From NCBI GenBank assembly GCA_947178655.1, contig CAMWZB010000079.1:1-5531 (forward strand): a stretch of DNA of 5,531 nt, in the 5' to 3' direction. The DNA comes from an uncultured Porphyromonadaceae bacterium. Its GTDB lineage: Bacteria; Bacteroidota; Bacteroidia; Bacteroidales; Muribaculaceae. This document shows positions 1-5,531 of the stretch, piece by piece (the stretch's first letter is position 1; each line of letters opens with the position of its first letter). A model generated the notes under the pieces. It saw only the letters and a program-made list of their open reading frames with translations, did not search any database and was not told the origin of the DNA. Made by a program: the position numbers and the translations under genes.

Positions 1-856
1 GCGTCAGACACTGATGTTCTCGGCCACGATGCCCCGAAAGATACAGCAGATGGCCAAGTCGATTCTGACCGACCCCGTCGAAATCAAGATAGCCGTGTCC
101 AAGCTGGCCGAAAAGGTCGACCAGTCGGTGTTCATATGCCACGAATATCAGAAGGAGAATCTGCTCAAACACCTTTTCGAGCAGGGCTTCAACAAGCGCG
201 TCATCGTGTTCTCGTCGTCCAAGCTCAAGGTGCGACAGCTCTCGCAGGCCATGCGCCGGAGCAAGTGGAAAACAGCCGAGATGCACTCCGACCTCGACCA
301 GGCTGCGCGCGAGCAGGTGATGCACGACTTCCGCGCCGAGCGCATCGACATCCTCATCGCCACCGACATCATAGCCCGCGGCATCGACATCGATGACATA
401 GCCATGGTGGTGAACTACGACGTGCCGCATGAGGCCGAAGACTACGTGCACCGCGTGGGACGAACGGCCCGCGCCGACGCCGACGGCAAAGCGGTCACAT
501 TCGTGAGCGAACGCGACCGCAGGCGCTTCGACCAGATAGAACGATTCCTCGACATAAAGATACGCCGGGAGGAAATACCGGCTGAATTCGGCCAAGCCCC
601 CTCGCCCGATGCCACGGCCGGGGACGGACCCGACCGGCGCCACGGCGGCAAGGGCTACCGGCGCAAGCCATCCGGAGACAAGCAGCGCAGCCGTGACAAT
701 AAAAAACGTGACGACAGTAAAACCGCTCAAACTCCGGAAGCCGCAGAGTCCGGCCCTTCAGCTTCGGAGACTCCCTCCGACGGACAGAAACCGTCGAAGC
801 GCCGCAAAAAACGGTGGTATCCGCGAAAAAAGCAGACAAAGGGTTCTGCCGAATGA
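1..856 (+). CDS. DEAD-box RNA helicase, RhlE-like, 3' part (5' end outside window)
   Basis: This is the C-terminal part of an ATP-dependent DEAD-box RNA helicase. Such enzymes locally unwind RNA duplexes in ribosome assembly or RNA turnover in the cytoplasm. The open frame runs from the window edge (first whole codon at nt 2), so the ATG at 14 is internal. Visible motifs, numbered from that ATG: motif III SAT (residues 3-5), motif IV VIVFSS (63-68), motif V ATDIIARGID (116-125) and motif VI HRVGRTAR (146-153). The whole RecA2 domain is therefore present, while the Q motif, Walker A and DEAD box lie upstream. From about residue 195 the protein turns into a low-complexity basic tail rich in Lys, Arg, Ser and Pro, ending in a KRRKKRW cluster. 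Such tails typically add nonspecific RNA binding. RhlE-like assignment rests on the motif style and tail; SrmB- or CshA-type is possible. No hairpin terminator follows the stop. Confidence 0.93.
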   Translation, partial: RQTLMFSATMPRKIQQMAKSILTDPVEIKIAVSKLAEKVDQSVFICHEYQKENLLKHLFEQGFNKRVIVFSSSKLKVRQLSQAMRRSKWKTAEMHSDLDQAAREQVMHDFRAERIDILIATDIIARGIDIDDIAMVVNYDVPHEAEDYVHRVGRTARADADGKAVTFVSERDRRRFDQIERFLDIKIRREEIPAEFGQAPSPDATAGDGPDRRHGGKGYRRKPSGDKQRSRDNKKRDDSKTAQTPEAAESGPSASETPSDGQKPSKRRKKRWYPRKKQTKGSAE

Positions 857-925
857 CAAAAACGTAACCGAAAACATGTAAAAACAAAACAAGGGCGAAA
901 TTTGTTAGACATTTATAATGGATAT

Positions 926-944
926 TTTAACAAAATGTGTTAAA
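926..944. promoter_or_regulatory. Operator-like dyad overlapping the -7 element
   Basis: A perfect 7-bp dyad, TTTAACA (926-932) and TGTTAAA (938-944), is separated by 5 nt. This gives a 19-bp operator-sized palindrome. Its right arm overlaps the candidate -7 element at 941-948, which is where a repressor would block initiation. The next gene encodes a small winged-helix protein, so autoregulation is conceivable but is only an inference. Confidence 0.35.
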
Positions 945-948
945 TTTG
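941..948 (+). promoter_or_regulatory. Candidate Bacteroidetes -7 promoter element for the DUF2582 gene
   Basis: TAAATTTG matches the TAnnTTTG -7 consensus of the Bacteroidetes primary sigma factor exactly. At the expected -33 position (about 918-921) there is only a poor match to TTTG, so the promoter is weaker by sequence than the one at 1415-1445. Initiation near 955 would give an untranslated leader of roughly 85 nt before the ATG at 1039. Confidence 0.5.
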
Positions 949-1038
949 CATCGTGAATCATATAGATTAATCTGTCTGTTCCCGACGCTCATAAAATGCG
1001 TAACATTTAATGTCTAACTATTAAATAGATACGAACCA

Positions 1039-1257
1039 ATGAATGTAGAAGAAATCGGCACCTATGCCGGCACCGTATGGGTAGCCCTCAATGACGCCAA
1101 CACTCTCGGGCTGAAACAACTCAAGAAAATCACCAAGCTCAAGACTGACAAAGAAATCTTTGCCGCTCTCGGATGGCTCGCCCGTGAAGGCAAGATTACC
1201 ATTGCTCCCGACCCCGAAGACGCCAAGGAATTCATCATCACCCTTGTTCAGGAATAA
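1039..1257 (+). CDS. DUF2582 winged helix-turn-helix protein
   Basis: A 72-residue standalone winged helix-turn-helix protein that resembles the DUF2582 family, common in Bacteroidales and archaea. Its molecular target is not known to me. An N-terminal helix (about residues 3-18) is followed by GLKQLKKITKLKTDKEIFAA (24-43), which fits the helix-turn-helix. LGWLAREGKI (44-53) carries the characteristic end of the second helix entering the wing, and IIT near 66-68 is the second wing strand. There is no enzymatic or sensor domain. The ATG at 1039 is chosen because it begins the conserved N-terminal helix and follows an A/T-rich stretch; there is no Shine-Dalgarno sequence. The gene stands alone between its own promoter and a strong hairpin terminator. 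A DNA-binding or nucleoid-type role is likely, but a protein-protein role for the fold cannot be excluded. Confidence 0.88.
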   Translation: MNVEEIGTYAGTVWVALNDANTLGLKQLKKITKLKTDKEIFAALGWLAREGKITIAPDPEDAKEFIITLVQE

Positions 1258-1277
1258 TCTCAACACCACATAACCAC

Positions 1278-1315
1278 AACGAGCGGATGTCACTGCATAG
1301 CGACGTCCGCTCGTT
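1278..1315 (+). terminator. Hairpin terminator after the DUF2582 gene
   Basis: Arms AACGAGCGGATGTC (1278-1291) and GACGTCCGCTCGTT (1302-1315) pair over 14 bp with a single G-U wobble and a 10-nt loop. The hairpin begins 20 nt after the stop codon. The following bases are only moderately T-rich, which is common for Bacteroidetes terminators. It separates the winged-helix transcript from the operon that follows. Confidence 0.8.
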
Positions 1316-1366
1316 GCTTCTCATGGCGCGAGTCCTCTTTGATTCTGAAAAGCGCAGACCTTATCA

Positions 1367-1417
1367 GCGCCATCCACAGCAGGGTGCGCCAGCGGCGGCG
1401 GAGCGCATTATTTTTTT
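1367..1417 (+). other. Two overlapping potential hairpins followed by a T7 run
   Basis: Hairpin A pairs GCGC plus ATCC (1367-1370, 1372-1375, with C1371 bulged) with GGGTGCGC (1382-1389) around a 6-nt loop. Hairpin B pairs TGCGC (1385-1389) with GCGCA (1403-1407) and is followed directly by ATTATTTTTTT. The two share 1385-1389 and cannot form together. B with its T-run resembles a weak intrinsic terminator. The T-run also supplies the -33 element of the next promoter. No coding potential was recognised in 1316-1410. Confidence 0.3.
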
Positions 1418-1445
1418 GCTGCTTGATACTTTTTCATTAACTTTG
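1415..1445 (+). promoter_or_regulatory. Bacteroidetes -33/-7 promoter for the DUF5106-mnmA series
   Basis: TTTG at 1415-1418, the end of a seven-T run, is followed after exactly 19 nt by TAACTTTG at 1438-1445. This matches the Bacteroidetes TTTG / TAnnTTTG promoter in both elements and in spacing. The start site should fall near 1450, giving a leader of roughly 30 nt before the ATG at 1484. No other match of this quality was seen before the downstream genes, so this is probably the main promoter of the series. Confidence 0.75.
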
Positions 1446-1483
1446 TGCTTTAGAGAATGTTTTACCTCTACACCTGACACAGA

Positions 1484-2398
1484 ATGAAAAGATTAATAAA
1501 CGTCCTCATAAGCGTAGTGTGCGCCCTCTCTATATTCCAAAGCCGTGGAGCAGAGCCGGCGGCCGAGCTGGTGGTATATCCCATACCGCCCGACTCGATG
1601 GTGAACCTGCGCGACCGCTGCGACTTCATCATCAATCGCTTCTGGGACCGCTGCAACTTCGAGCAGGCAGTACTGCATCCGCAGGAGTTCAACAAGGCGT
1701 TCGGCGACTGGATCGCCATCATGCCCCATGCGTCGGCCGACACTGTATATGCCGCCATCGATAAGGTGCTTGAGCGCAATGCAAAGAAGAAAGACATCAT
1801 TCTGACTCTGGCCACGATGGCCGAGAACTGGCTGTACAGCGACACAGCCCAGTACCGCTCCACCGACATCTACCTGCCCTTCGCACGCGCTGCGGCATCC
1901 AACAAGAAAATCTCCAAGGCCGAGCGCGCTCGCTTCGAGGCACAGGCCAAGGTGATGGAAAGCAGCGCCGTAGGCGCCACCATCCCCGTCATCCCCATAG
2001 TGATGGCCGACGGGTCAAAAGGCTCGACAGCCGACATCAAAGGCAGCTCGATACTCCTTTTCTTCAACGACCCCGACTGCTCTGACTGCTCTCTGGCACG
2101 TGCGCGGCTCAGCTGCGACATTGCCACAAACGAGCTTCTCAAGAAAGGCTCCCTCACCATAGTGAGCGTCTACCCCGGAGACCCTGAAGGCGAGTCCTGG
2201 GAAAAATCCGTGAAAGGCAGTCCCGAGGGCTGGCTCACAGTGGCCATGCCCAAGGCATACGACTACTTCGAACTGAACTCGACGCCGATGTTCTATTTCC
2301 TATCCAAAGCCCACAAAGTGCTCCGCATAGAGCACGAGCCCGACGGATTCATCGACGCATTCAGAATGGCCAACCACCTGGAAAATCAGAAGAAATGA
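1484..2398 (+). CDS. DUF5106 thioredoxin-like secreted protein
   Basis: A 304-residue protein probably exported to the periplasm or outer envelope; its substrate is unknown. Residues 1-23 look like a signal peptide: MKR, then a hydrophobic stretch to about 18, then a polar end near SRGA. Cys13 lacks a good lipobox, so signal peptidase I cleavage is more likely than lipidation. Residues about 38-160 fit the DUF5106 domain of Bacteroidales, including [14 protein letters not shown] (50-63). Residues 165-300 look like a thioredoxin fold: strand [11 protein letters not shown] (189-199), a CSDC motif with C199 and C202, and a likely cis-proline in NSTPMF (P268). The CxxC suggests disulfide oxidoreductase activity, though CSDC is not the standard CGPC, so the redox role is inferred. 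The start lies about 30 nt from the predicted transcription start. The stop overlaps the mnmA start as ATGA. Confidence 0.85.
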   Translation: MKRLINVLISVVCALSIFQSRGAEPAAELVVYPIPPDSMVNLRDRCDFIINRFWDRCNFEQAVLHPQEFNKAFGDWIAIMPHASADTVYAAIDKVLERNAKKKDIILTLATMAENWLYSDTAQYRSTDIYLPFARAAASNKKISKAERARFEAQAKVMESSAVGATIPVIPIVMADGSKGSTADIKGSSILLFFNDPDCSDCSLARARLSCDIATNELLKKGSLTIVSVYPGDPEGESWEKSVKGSPEGWLTVAMPKAYDYFELNSTPMFYFLSKAHKVLRIEHEPDGFIDAFRMANHLENQKK

Positions 2399-3552
2399 GC
2401 CAAGTCAGGGATACTACAGCCGTACTTATTTCGGGCGGAGTCGACAGTGCAGTCACCGTTCATCTCCTTGCGGAGCGCGGGGTGCCCATGCACCTGTTCT
2501 ATATCCGCATAGGCATGGACAATGACGAAGGCGACTGCTCGGCCGAAGAGGATATCGAGATGTGCTCCCTGATAGCGCACCGCTACGGGCTGCCCTTCGA
2601 CGTGGTGTCGCTCCATCAGGAGTATTGGGACAATGTGATGGAATACGCCCTCCGGACAGTCAAGGCGGGACTCACACCGAACCCCGACATCATGTGCAAC
2701 TCGATCATCAAATTCGGATACTTCGAGGAGCGGTGGGGACACGAATTCATGCAGACAGCCACAGGCCACTACGCATCCACACTGTTCGATGACCAAGGAC
2801 GCAAGTGGCTCGCCACGGCTGTCGACCCGGTCAAGGACCAGACCGACTTCCTCGCCCGCATATCGGGCAGCCAGCTGAGCCATCTGACATTCCCTCTTGG
2901 CGAAATCCCCAAGGCCGACGTCCGCCGCATAGCACTTGAGGCCAAGTTGCCCAACGCCTTCCGCCGCGACTCACAGGGCATATGCTTCCTCGGGAAAATC
3001 AACTATAACGACTTCATCCGCCGCCATCTCGGCGAGCGGCCCGGCGCCATAGTCGAAATCGAGACCGGACGCCGACTCGGCGAGCACCGTGGCTACTGGT
3101 TCCACACCATCGGCCAGCGCAAGGGTCTCGGCCTCAGCGGAGGCCCGTGGTTCGTCGTGCGAAAAGACGTTGAGCAGAATGTGCTCTTCGTGTCGCGCGG
3201 ATACGACACCGAGAAGCAGTACGGACGCGTGCTCCATCTGGGCGAGATGCACTTCATCACCATGGATCCCTGGGGCGATGCCGCCGACAATTCAGACGGA
3301 GTCCGGGTGACATTCAAGAACCGCCATTCACCTGACTTCCTGCCCGGACGAATCCGCCGGATGACCGACGGCGCCCCGGGCGAATACGTGCTGGAGAGCG
3401 ACGTGCGCGTACAAGGTATCGCTCCGGGACAGTTCGCGGCAATCTATGACCCCGAACACCGGAGATGCTTCGGATCAGGCATCATCACCGGACGCCGCTC
3501 GTCCGAAATCTTAACAAACACACAAGAGCCATGGACAGCAACGACAGAGTGA
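2395..3552 (+). CDS. mnmA: tRNA-specific 2-thiouridylase MnmA
   Basis: MnmA catalyses ATP-dependent thiolation of U34 in the wobble position of tRNA-Lys, tRNA-Glu and tRNA-Gln, taking persulfide sulfur from a relay in the cytoplasm. The 385-residue protein has all hallmarks: PP-loop SGGVDS (13-18), NPDIMCN with the first catalytic Cys (C101), TGHYA (123-127), VKDQTDFL (146-153), DSQGICF with the second catalytic Cys (C197), and GQRKGLGL (240-247). The C-terminal beta-barrel domain ends around [11 protein letters not shown] and GSGIITG (360-366). The sequence resembles the Bacteroides-type protein, including [10 protein letters not shown] (48-57). Its ATG overlaps the upstream stop by 4 nt, which suggests translational coupling. 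About 19 residues extend past the usual end and overlap the next gene. Bacteroidales often carry two mnmA paralogues, so which copy this is cannot be settled here. Confidence 0.96.
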   Translation: MSQVRDTTAVLISGGVDSAVTVHLLAERGVPMHLFYIRIGMDNDEGDCSAEEDIEMCSLIAHRYGLPFDVVSLHQEYWDNVMEYALRTVKAGLTPNPDIMCNSIIKFGYFEERWGHEFMQTATGHYASTLFDDQGRKWLATAVDPVKDQTDFLARISGSQLSHLTFPLGEIPKADVRRIALEAKLPNAFRRDSQGICFLGKINYNDFIRRHLGERPGAIVEIETGRRLGEHRGYWFHTIGQRKGLGLSGGPWFVVRKDVEQNVLFVSRGYDTEKQYGRVLHLGEMHFITMDPWGDAADNSDGVRVTFKNRHSPDFLPGRIRRMTDGAPGEYVLESDVRVQGIAPGQFAAIYDPEHRRCFGSGIITGRRSSEILTNTQEPWTATTE

Positions 3553-4244
3553 ACCTATACGTGCTCGGCCTTTCATACAGCCAGCTCCAGTCGGGAGCCT
3601 ATGCCCTGATTCTTGCCGAAGCCGACGGCCCTCGGAGGATACCCGTCGTCATCGGCCCGGCCGAAGCCCAGTCCATAGCCATCGTGCTCGAAGGCATACG
3701 CACTCCCCGACCGCTCACGCACGATCTCTTCGCCAGCTTCGCCCACGCCTATGGAATCAAGCTGACAGAAGTATTCATCTACCGCTTTGAGGACGGTATA
3801 TTCTCATCCGAGATATCGTTCAGCGACGGCAAGCGCGACATCACCATTGACTCGCGCACAAGCGACGCCATAGCCATCGCGCTGCGCACACGCACCCCGA
3901 TATTCACCACCGAGGACATCCTCCGACGCACGGGATTCGTCATCAAGGACGACGAGATGTCGCGCCAAATGCCCGAAGTGGAGACGTTCGACGATGCCGA
4001 AGCGCATACTGACGACAACGACGGACCGATGGAGTCGTCAGCTCCTTGCAGCCCATTCGGTCCGGGAGTGGAAAGCCCAGATGACACACCCAGGCCCGAG
4101 AACTATACCGTCGAACAGCTCGAAGCCACCCTGGCAGAACTGATCGAGAGCGAGGACTACGAGGAAGCCGCCCGCATAAGCGAGATACTCTCCCGAAAGA
4201 AAGCGACCCGCGACAACAGCGCGGCAGCCGACAGCAACGAATAA
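3531..4244 (+). CDS. Bifunctional nuclease domain (DUF151) protein with UVR motif
   Basis: A 237-residue protein with a bifunctional nuclease (BFN, DUF151) domain at about residues 6-138, showing [19 protein letters not shown] (37-55), PLTHDLF (61-67), and the hallmark [11 protein letters not shown] (109-119). A plant homologue has reported DNase and RNase activity; activity of the bacterial family is less certain. Residues 141-190 form an acidic, low-complexity linker. Residues 191-224 form a UVR-like helical hairpin ([20 protein letters not shown] then ARISEIL), as in UvrB and UvrC, where it mediates protein contacts. The frame stays open upstream to an ATG at 3465, but that extension is out-of-frame mnmA sequence. 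The ATG at 3531 begins where the family homology starts and is therefore preferred. It overlaps the mnmA end by 22 nt, so it is probably co-translated with it. Confidence 0.9.
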   Translation: MDSNDRVNLYVLGLSYSQLQSGAYALILAEADGPRRIPVVIGPAEAQSIAIVLEGIRTPRPLTHDLFASFAHAYGIKLTEVFIYRFEDGIFSSEISFSDGKRDITIDSRTSDAIAIALRTRTPIFTTEDILRRTGFVIKDDEMSRQMPEVETFDDAEAHTDDNDGPMESSAPCSPFGPGVESPDDTPRPENYTVEQLEATLAELIESEDYEEAARISEILSRKKATRDNSAAADSNE

Positions 4245-4278
4245 CCGAACAAACGATAAAAATACACACCATAAGTCA

Positions 4279-5531
4279 ATGAAAAACTTGCAGCTGAAAG
4301 CCCGATTGGCCACGATGAACTTCCTGGAGTTCGCCGTGTGGGGCGCATATCTTATTTCTATGGGCATGTTCCTGGGCAACCACGGCCTGGGCAACGAAGT
4401 GTTCTGGTTCTATACCGTACAGGGACTTGTATCAATCTTCATGCCGGCACTCATCGGCATAGTGGCCGACCGCTGGATACCGGCGCAGATCACACTGAGC
4501 CTATGCCACTTCCTGGCAGGCGGCTTCATGATAGCCACCGGCGCCGTTGCGGCTTCCCAACTCGCTTCAGGAGGCACACTCGAATTCGGATCGATATTCA
4601 CACTCTACACACTGTCGGTGGCATTCTTCATGCCCACGATAGGTCTGAGCAACTCTGTGGCCTTCAACGGCCTTGAGAAGAACGGACTGAGCACCGTGAA
4701 CGACTTTCCGCCAATCCGCACCCTCGGCACCGTGGGCTTTATCTGCGCCGAACTATTCGTGAACTTCGTGTTCATCGGCGGCACCGCCATCCAGCACAGC
4801 TACACGCAGTTCTATGTCTCGGGCATCCTCAGCCTTATGCTGGCAGCATACTGTCTGACACTCCCCTCCTGCCCGGTCAACAGTCAGGGCGGCCGCAGTC
4901 TCGTGGACGCCTTAGGGCTTAAGGCATTCACGCTCTTCAAGCGCAAGGACATGGCCATCTTCTTCATCTTCAGCATGCTTCTGGGCGTATCGCTGCAAAT
5001 CACCAACAGCTACGGCTCGTCGTTCATCTACCACTTCTCGAAAGTTCCCGGATTCTCCGAGGACTGGTGGGCACAGAACGCCACATTCCTCATCTCCATA
5101 TCGCAGTGCGCCGAGGCTCTCTGCATCCTTGCCATCCCCTTCTGCCTGAAACGCTTCGGAATCAAAGGCGTGATGCTCATGGCCATGTTCGCCTGGGTAC
5201 TCCGCTTCGGCTTCTTCGGCATCGGCAACACCGGCTCATCGGGCGTGGTGTTCCTCATACTCTCATGTATCGTCTACGGCGTCGCATTCGACTTCTTCAA
5301 TGTCTCCGGCGGCCTCTACGTCGACCTCAAGACATCGCGCGCGCAGCGTTCGTCGGCTCAGGGACTCTTCATGCTGATGACCAACGGCATCGGCGCATCT
5401 CTGGGCACATTCATCGCCGGAACATGCGTGGTGAACCGCCTCGTGAACGCTCCCGGCCTCGACGCTGTCCAGCAGCTCGACGGATGGCGCGAGTCGTGGT
5501 TCATCTTCGCAGGCTTCGCTCTGATAGTGGC
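4279..5531 (+). CDS. nupG: Nucleoside:H+ symporter, NupG-like MFS permease (3' end outside window)
   Basis: An inner-membrane importer of nucleosides driven by the proton gradient, of the major facilitator superfamily nucleoside:H+ symporter family. 417 codons are open with no stop; E. coli NupG is of similar length, so only the last few residues should be missing. About twelve hydrophobic segments can be placed, the first at roughly residues 11-33 and 42-64, and the last starting near 405. Recognisable features are GIVADRW (60-66) after the second segment, NDFPPIRTLGTVGF (141-154), and the family signature FDFFNVSGGLYVD (337-349) followed by RSSAQGLFMLMTNG (357-370). The 34-nt gap after the DUF151 gene holds no TAnnTTTG element, so it is probably read from the upstream promoter. 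Natural substrates (purine or pyrimidine nucleosides, possibly xanthosine) cannot be resolved from sequence alone. Confidence 0.92.
   Translation, partial: MKNLQLKARLATMNFLEFAVWGAYLISMGMFLGNHGLGNEVFWFYTVQGLVSIFMPALIGIVADRWIPAQITLSLCHFLAGGFMIATGAVAASQLASGGTLEFGSIFTLYTLSVAFFMPTIGLSNSVAFNGLEKNGLSTVNDFPPIRTLGTVGFICAELFVNFVFIGGTAIQHSYTQFYVSGILSLMLAAYCLTLPSCPVNSQGGRSLVDALGLKAFTLFKRKDMAIFFIFSMLLGVSLQITNSYGSSFIYHFSKVPGFSEDWWAQNATFLISISQCAEALCILAIPFCLKRFGIKGVMLMAMFAWVLRFGFFGIGNTGSSGVVFLILSCIVYGVAFDFFNVSGGLYVDLKTSRAQRSSAQGLFMLMTNGIGASLGTFIAGTCVVNRLVNAPGLDAVQQLDGWRESWFIFAGFALIV

Larger units (their letters stand above)
904..1018. repeat. 10-bp perfect inverted repeat flanking the wHTH gene promoter
   Basis: GTTAGACATT at 904-913 is exactly complementary to AATGTCTAAC at 1009-1018. 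The arms are 105 bp apart centre to centre and bracket the candidate promoter of the downstream winged-helix gene. Only the right arm would lie in a transcript starting near 955, so an RNA hairpin would need read-through from the helicase gene. A paired protein-binding site is the alternative. The region is AT-rich, so chance is not excluded. Confidence 0.4.

Noticed and set aside
495..887. 130-residue open frame on the - strand over the helicase tail
   Set aside because: It is antisense to the low-complexity tail and its translation looks random; no promoter was seen for it.
914..919. TATAAT resembling an E. coli -10 element
   Set aside because: There is no matching -35 at proper spacing, and Bacteroidetes use TAnnTTTG promoters; it is likely chance in AT-rich sequence.
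1018..1028. Short palindrome CTATT-A-AATAG just before the DUF2582 start codon
   Set aside because: Five-base arms in an AT-rich stretch are too likely by chance to call an operator or RNA hairpin.
1402..1418. Possibility that the T7 run marks a strong intrinsic terminator
   Set aside because: The adjoining hairpin has only about five firm base pairs and a 13-nt loop, so it is reported only as a possible element and not as a terminator.
1287..1487. 66-residue open frame on the + strand between the winged-helix gene and the DUF5106 gene
   Set aside because: It begins inside the terminator hairpin, runs through the operon promoter, and its translation resembles no family.
2386..2883. 165-residue open frame on the - strand across mnmA
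   Set aside because: It is antisense to conserved mnmA motifs, has no recognisable domain, and is expected by chance in GC-rich coding sequence.
3465..3530. Upstream in-frame ATG extending the DUF151 protein by 22 residues
   Set aside because: The extension is out-of-frame mnmA coding sequence and lies before the family homology, which starts with the ATG at 3531.
4338..4676. 112-residue open frame on the + strand inside the permease gene
   Set aside because: It is a shadow in another frame of the nucleoside permease, which translates without a stop from 4279 and shows clear family motifs.

Overview
The window looks like an ordinary chromosomal stretch from a GC-rich member of the Bacteroidales. 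A Muribaculaceae-type gut bacterium is my best guess, inferred from protein family content and style rather than from a marker gene. Three things support this. The two clear promoters match the Bacteroidetes TAnnTTTG type, and no start codon has a convincing Shine-Dalgarno sequence. The gene set includes DUF5106 and DUF2582 families that I know mainly from Bacteroidales. The MnmA protein also reads like a Bacteroides MnmA. All genes are on the + strand.

Layout: (1) 1-856 is the 3' part of a RhlE-like DEAD-box RNA helicase, cut by the window edge, with a long basic tail. (2) 857-1038 is an AT-rich intergenic region with a promoter-like -7 element and several dyads. It leads into (3) a 72-residue DUF2582 winged-helix protein (1039-1257), which is followed by a strong hairpin terminator (1278-1315). 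(4) 1316-1483 holds GC-rich potential hairpins, a T7 run and a textbook Bacteroidetes promoter (1415-1445). (5) From 1484 a tightly packed gene series begins: a secreted DUF5106/thioredoxin-like protein, mnmA (4-nt ATGA overlap), a bifunctional-nuclease-domain (DUF151) protein with a UVR motif (22-nt overlap) and, after 34 nt, a NupG-type nucleoside permease that runs off the window end a few residues short of its expected C-terminus.

The four-gene series is probably one operon driven from the 1415-1445 promoter. Its members do not form an obvious pathway. MnmA makes 2-thiouridine in tRNA, NupG imports nucleosides, the DUF151 protein is a putative nuclease or nucleic-acid-associated protein, and the DUF5106 protein is probably an envelope redox or thioredoxin-fold protein. 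The loose common thread is RNA and nucleoside metabolism. I see no mobile element, CRISPR array, tRNA, rRNA or clearly novel system. The most unusual features are the dyads around the promoter of the winged-helix gene and the competing hairpins ahead of the operon promoter.
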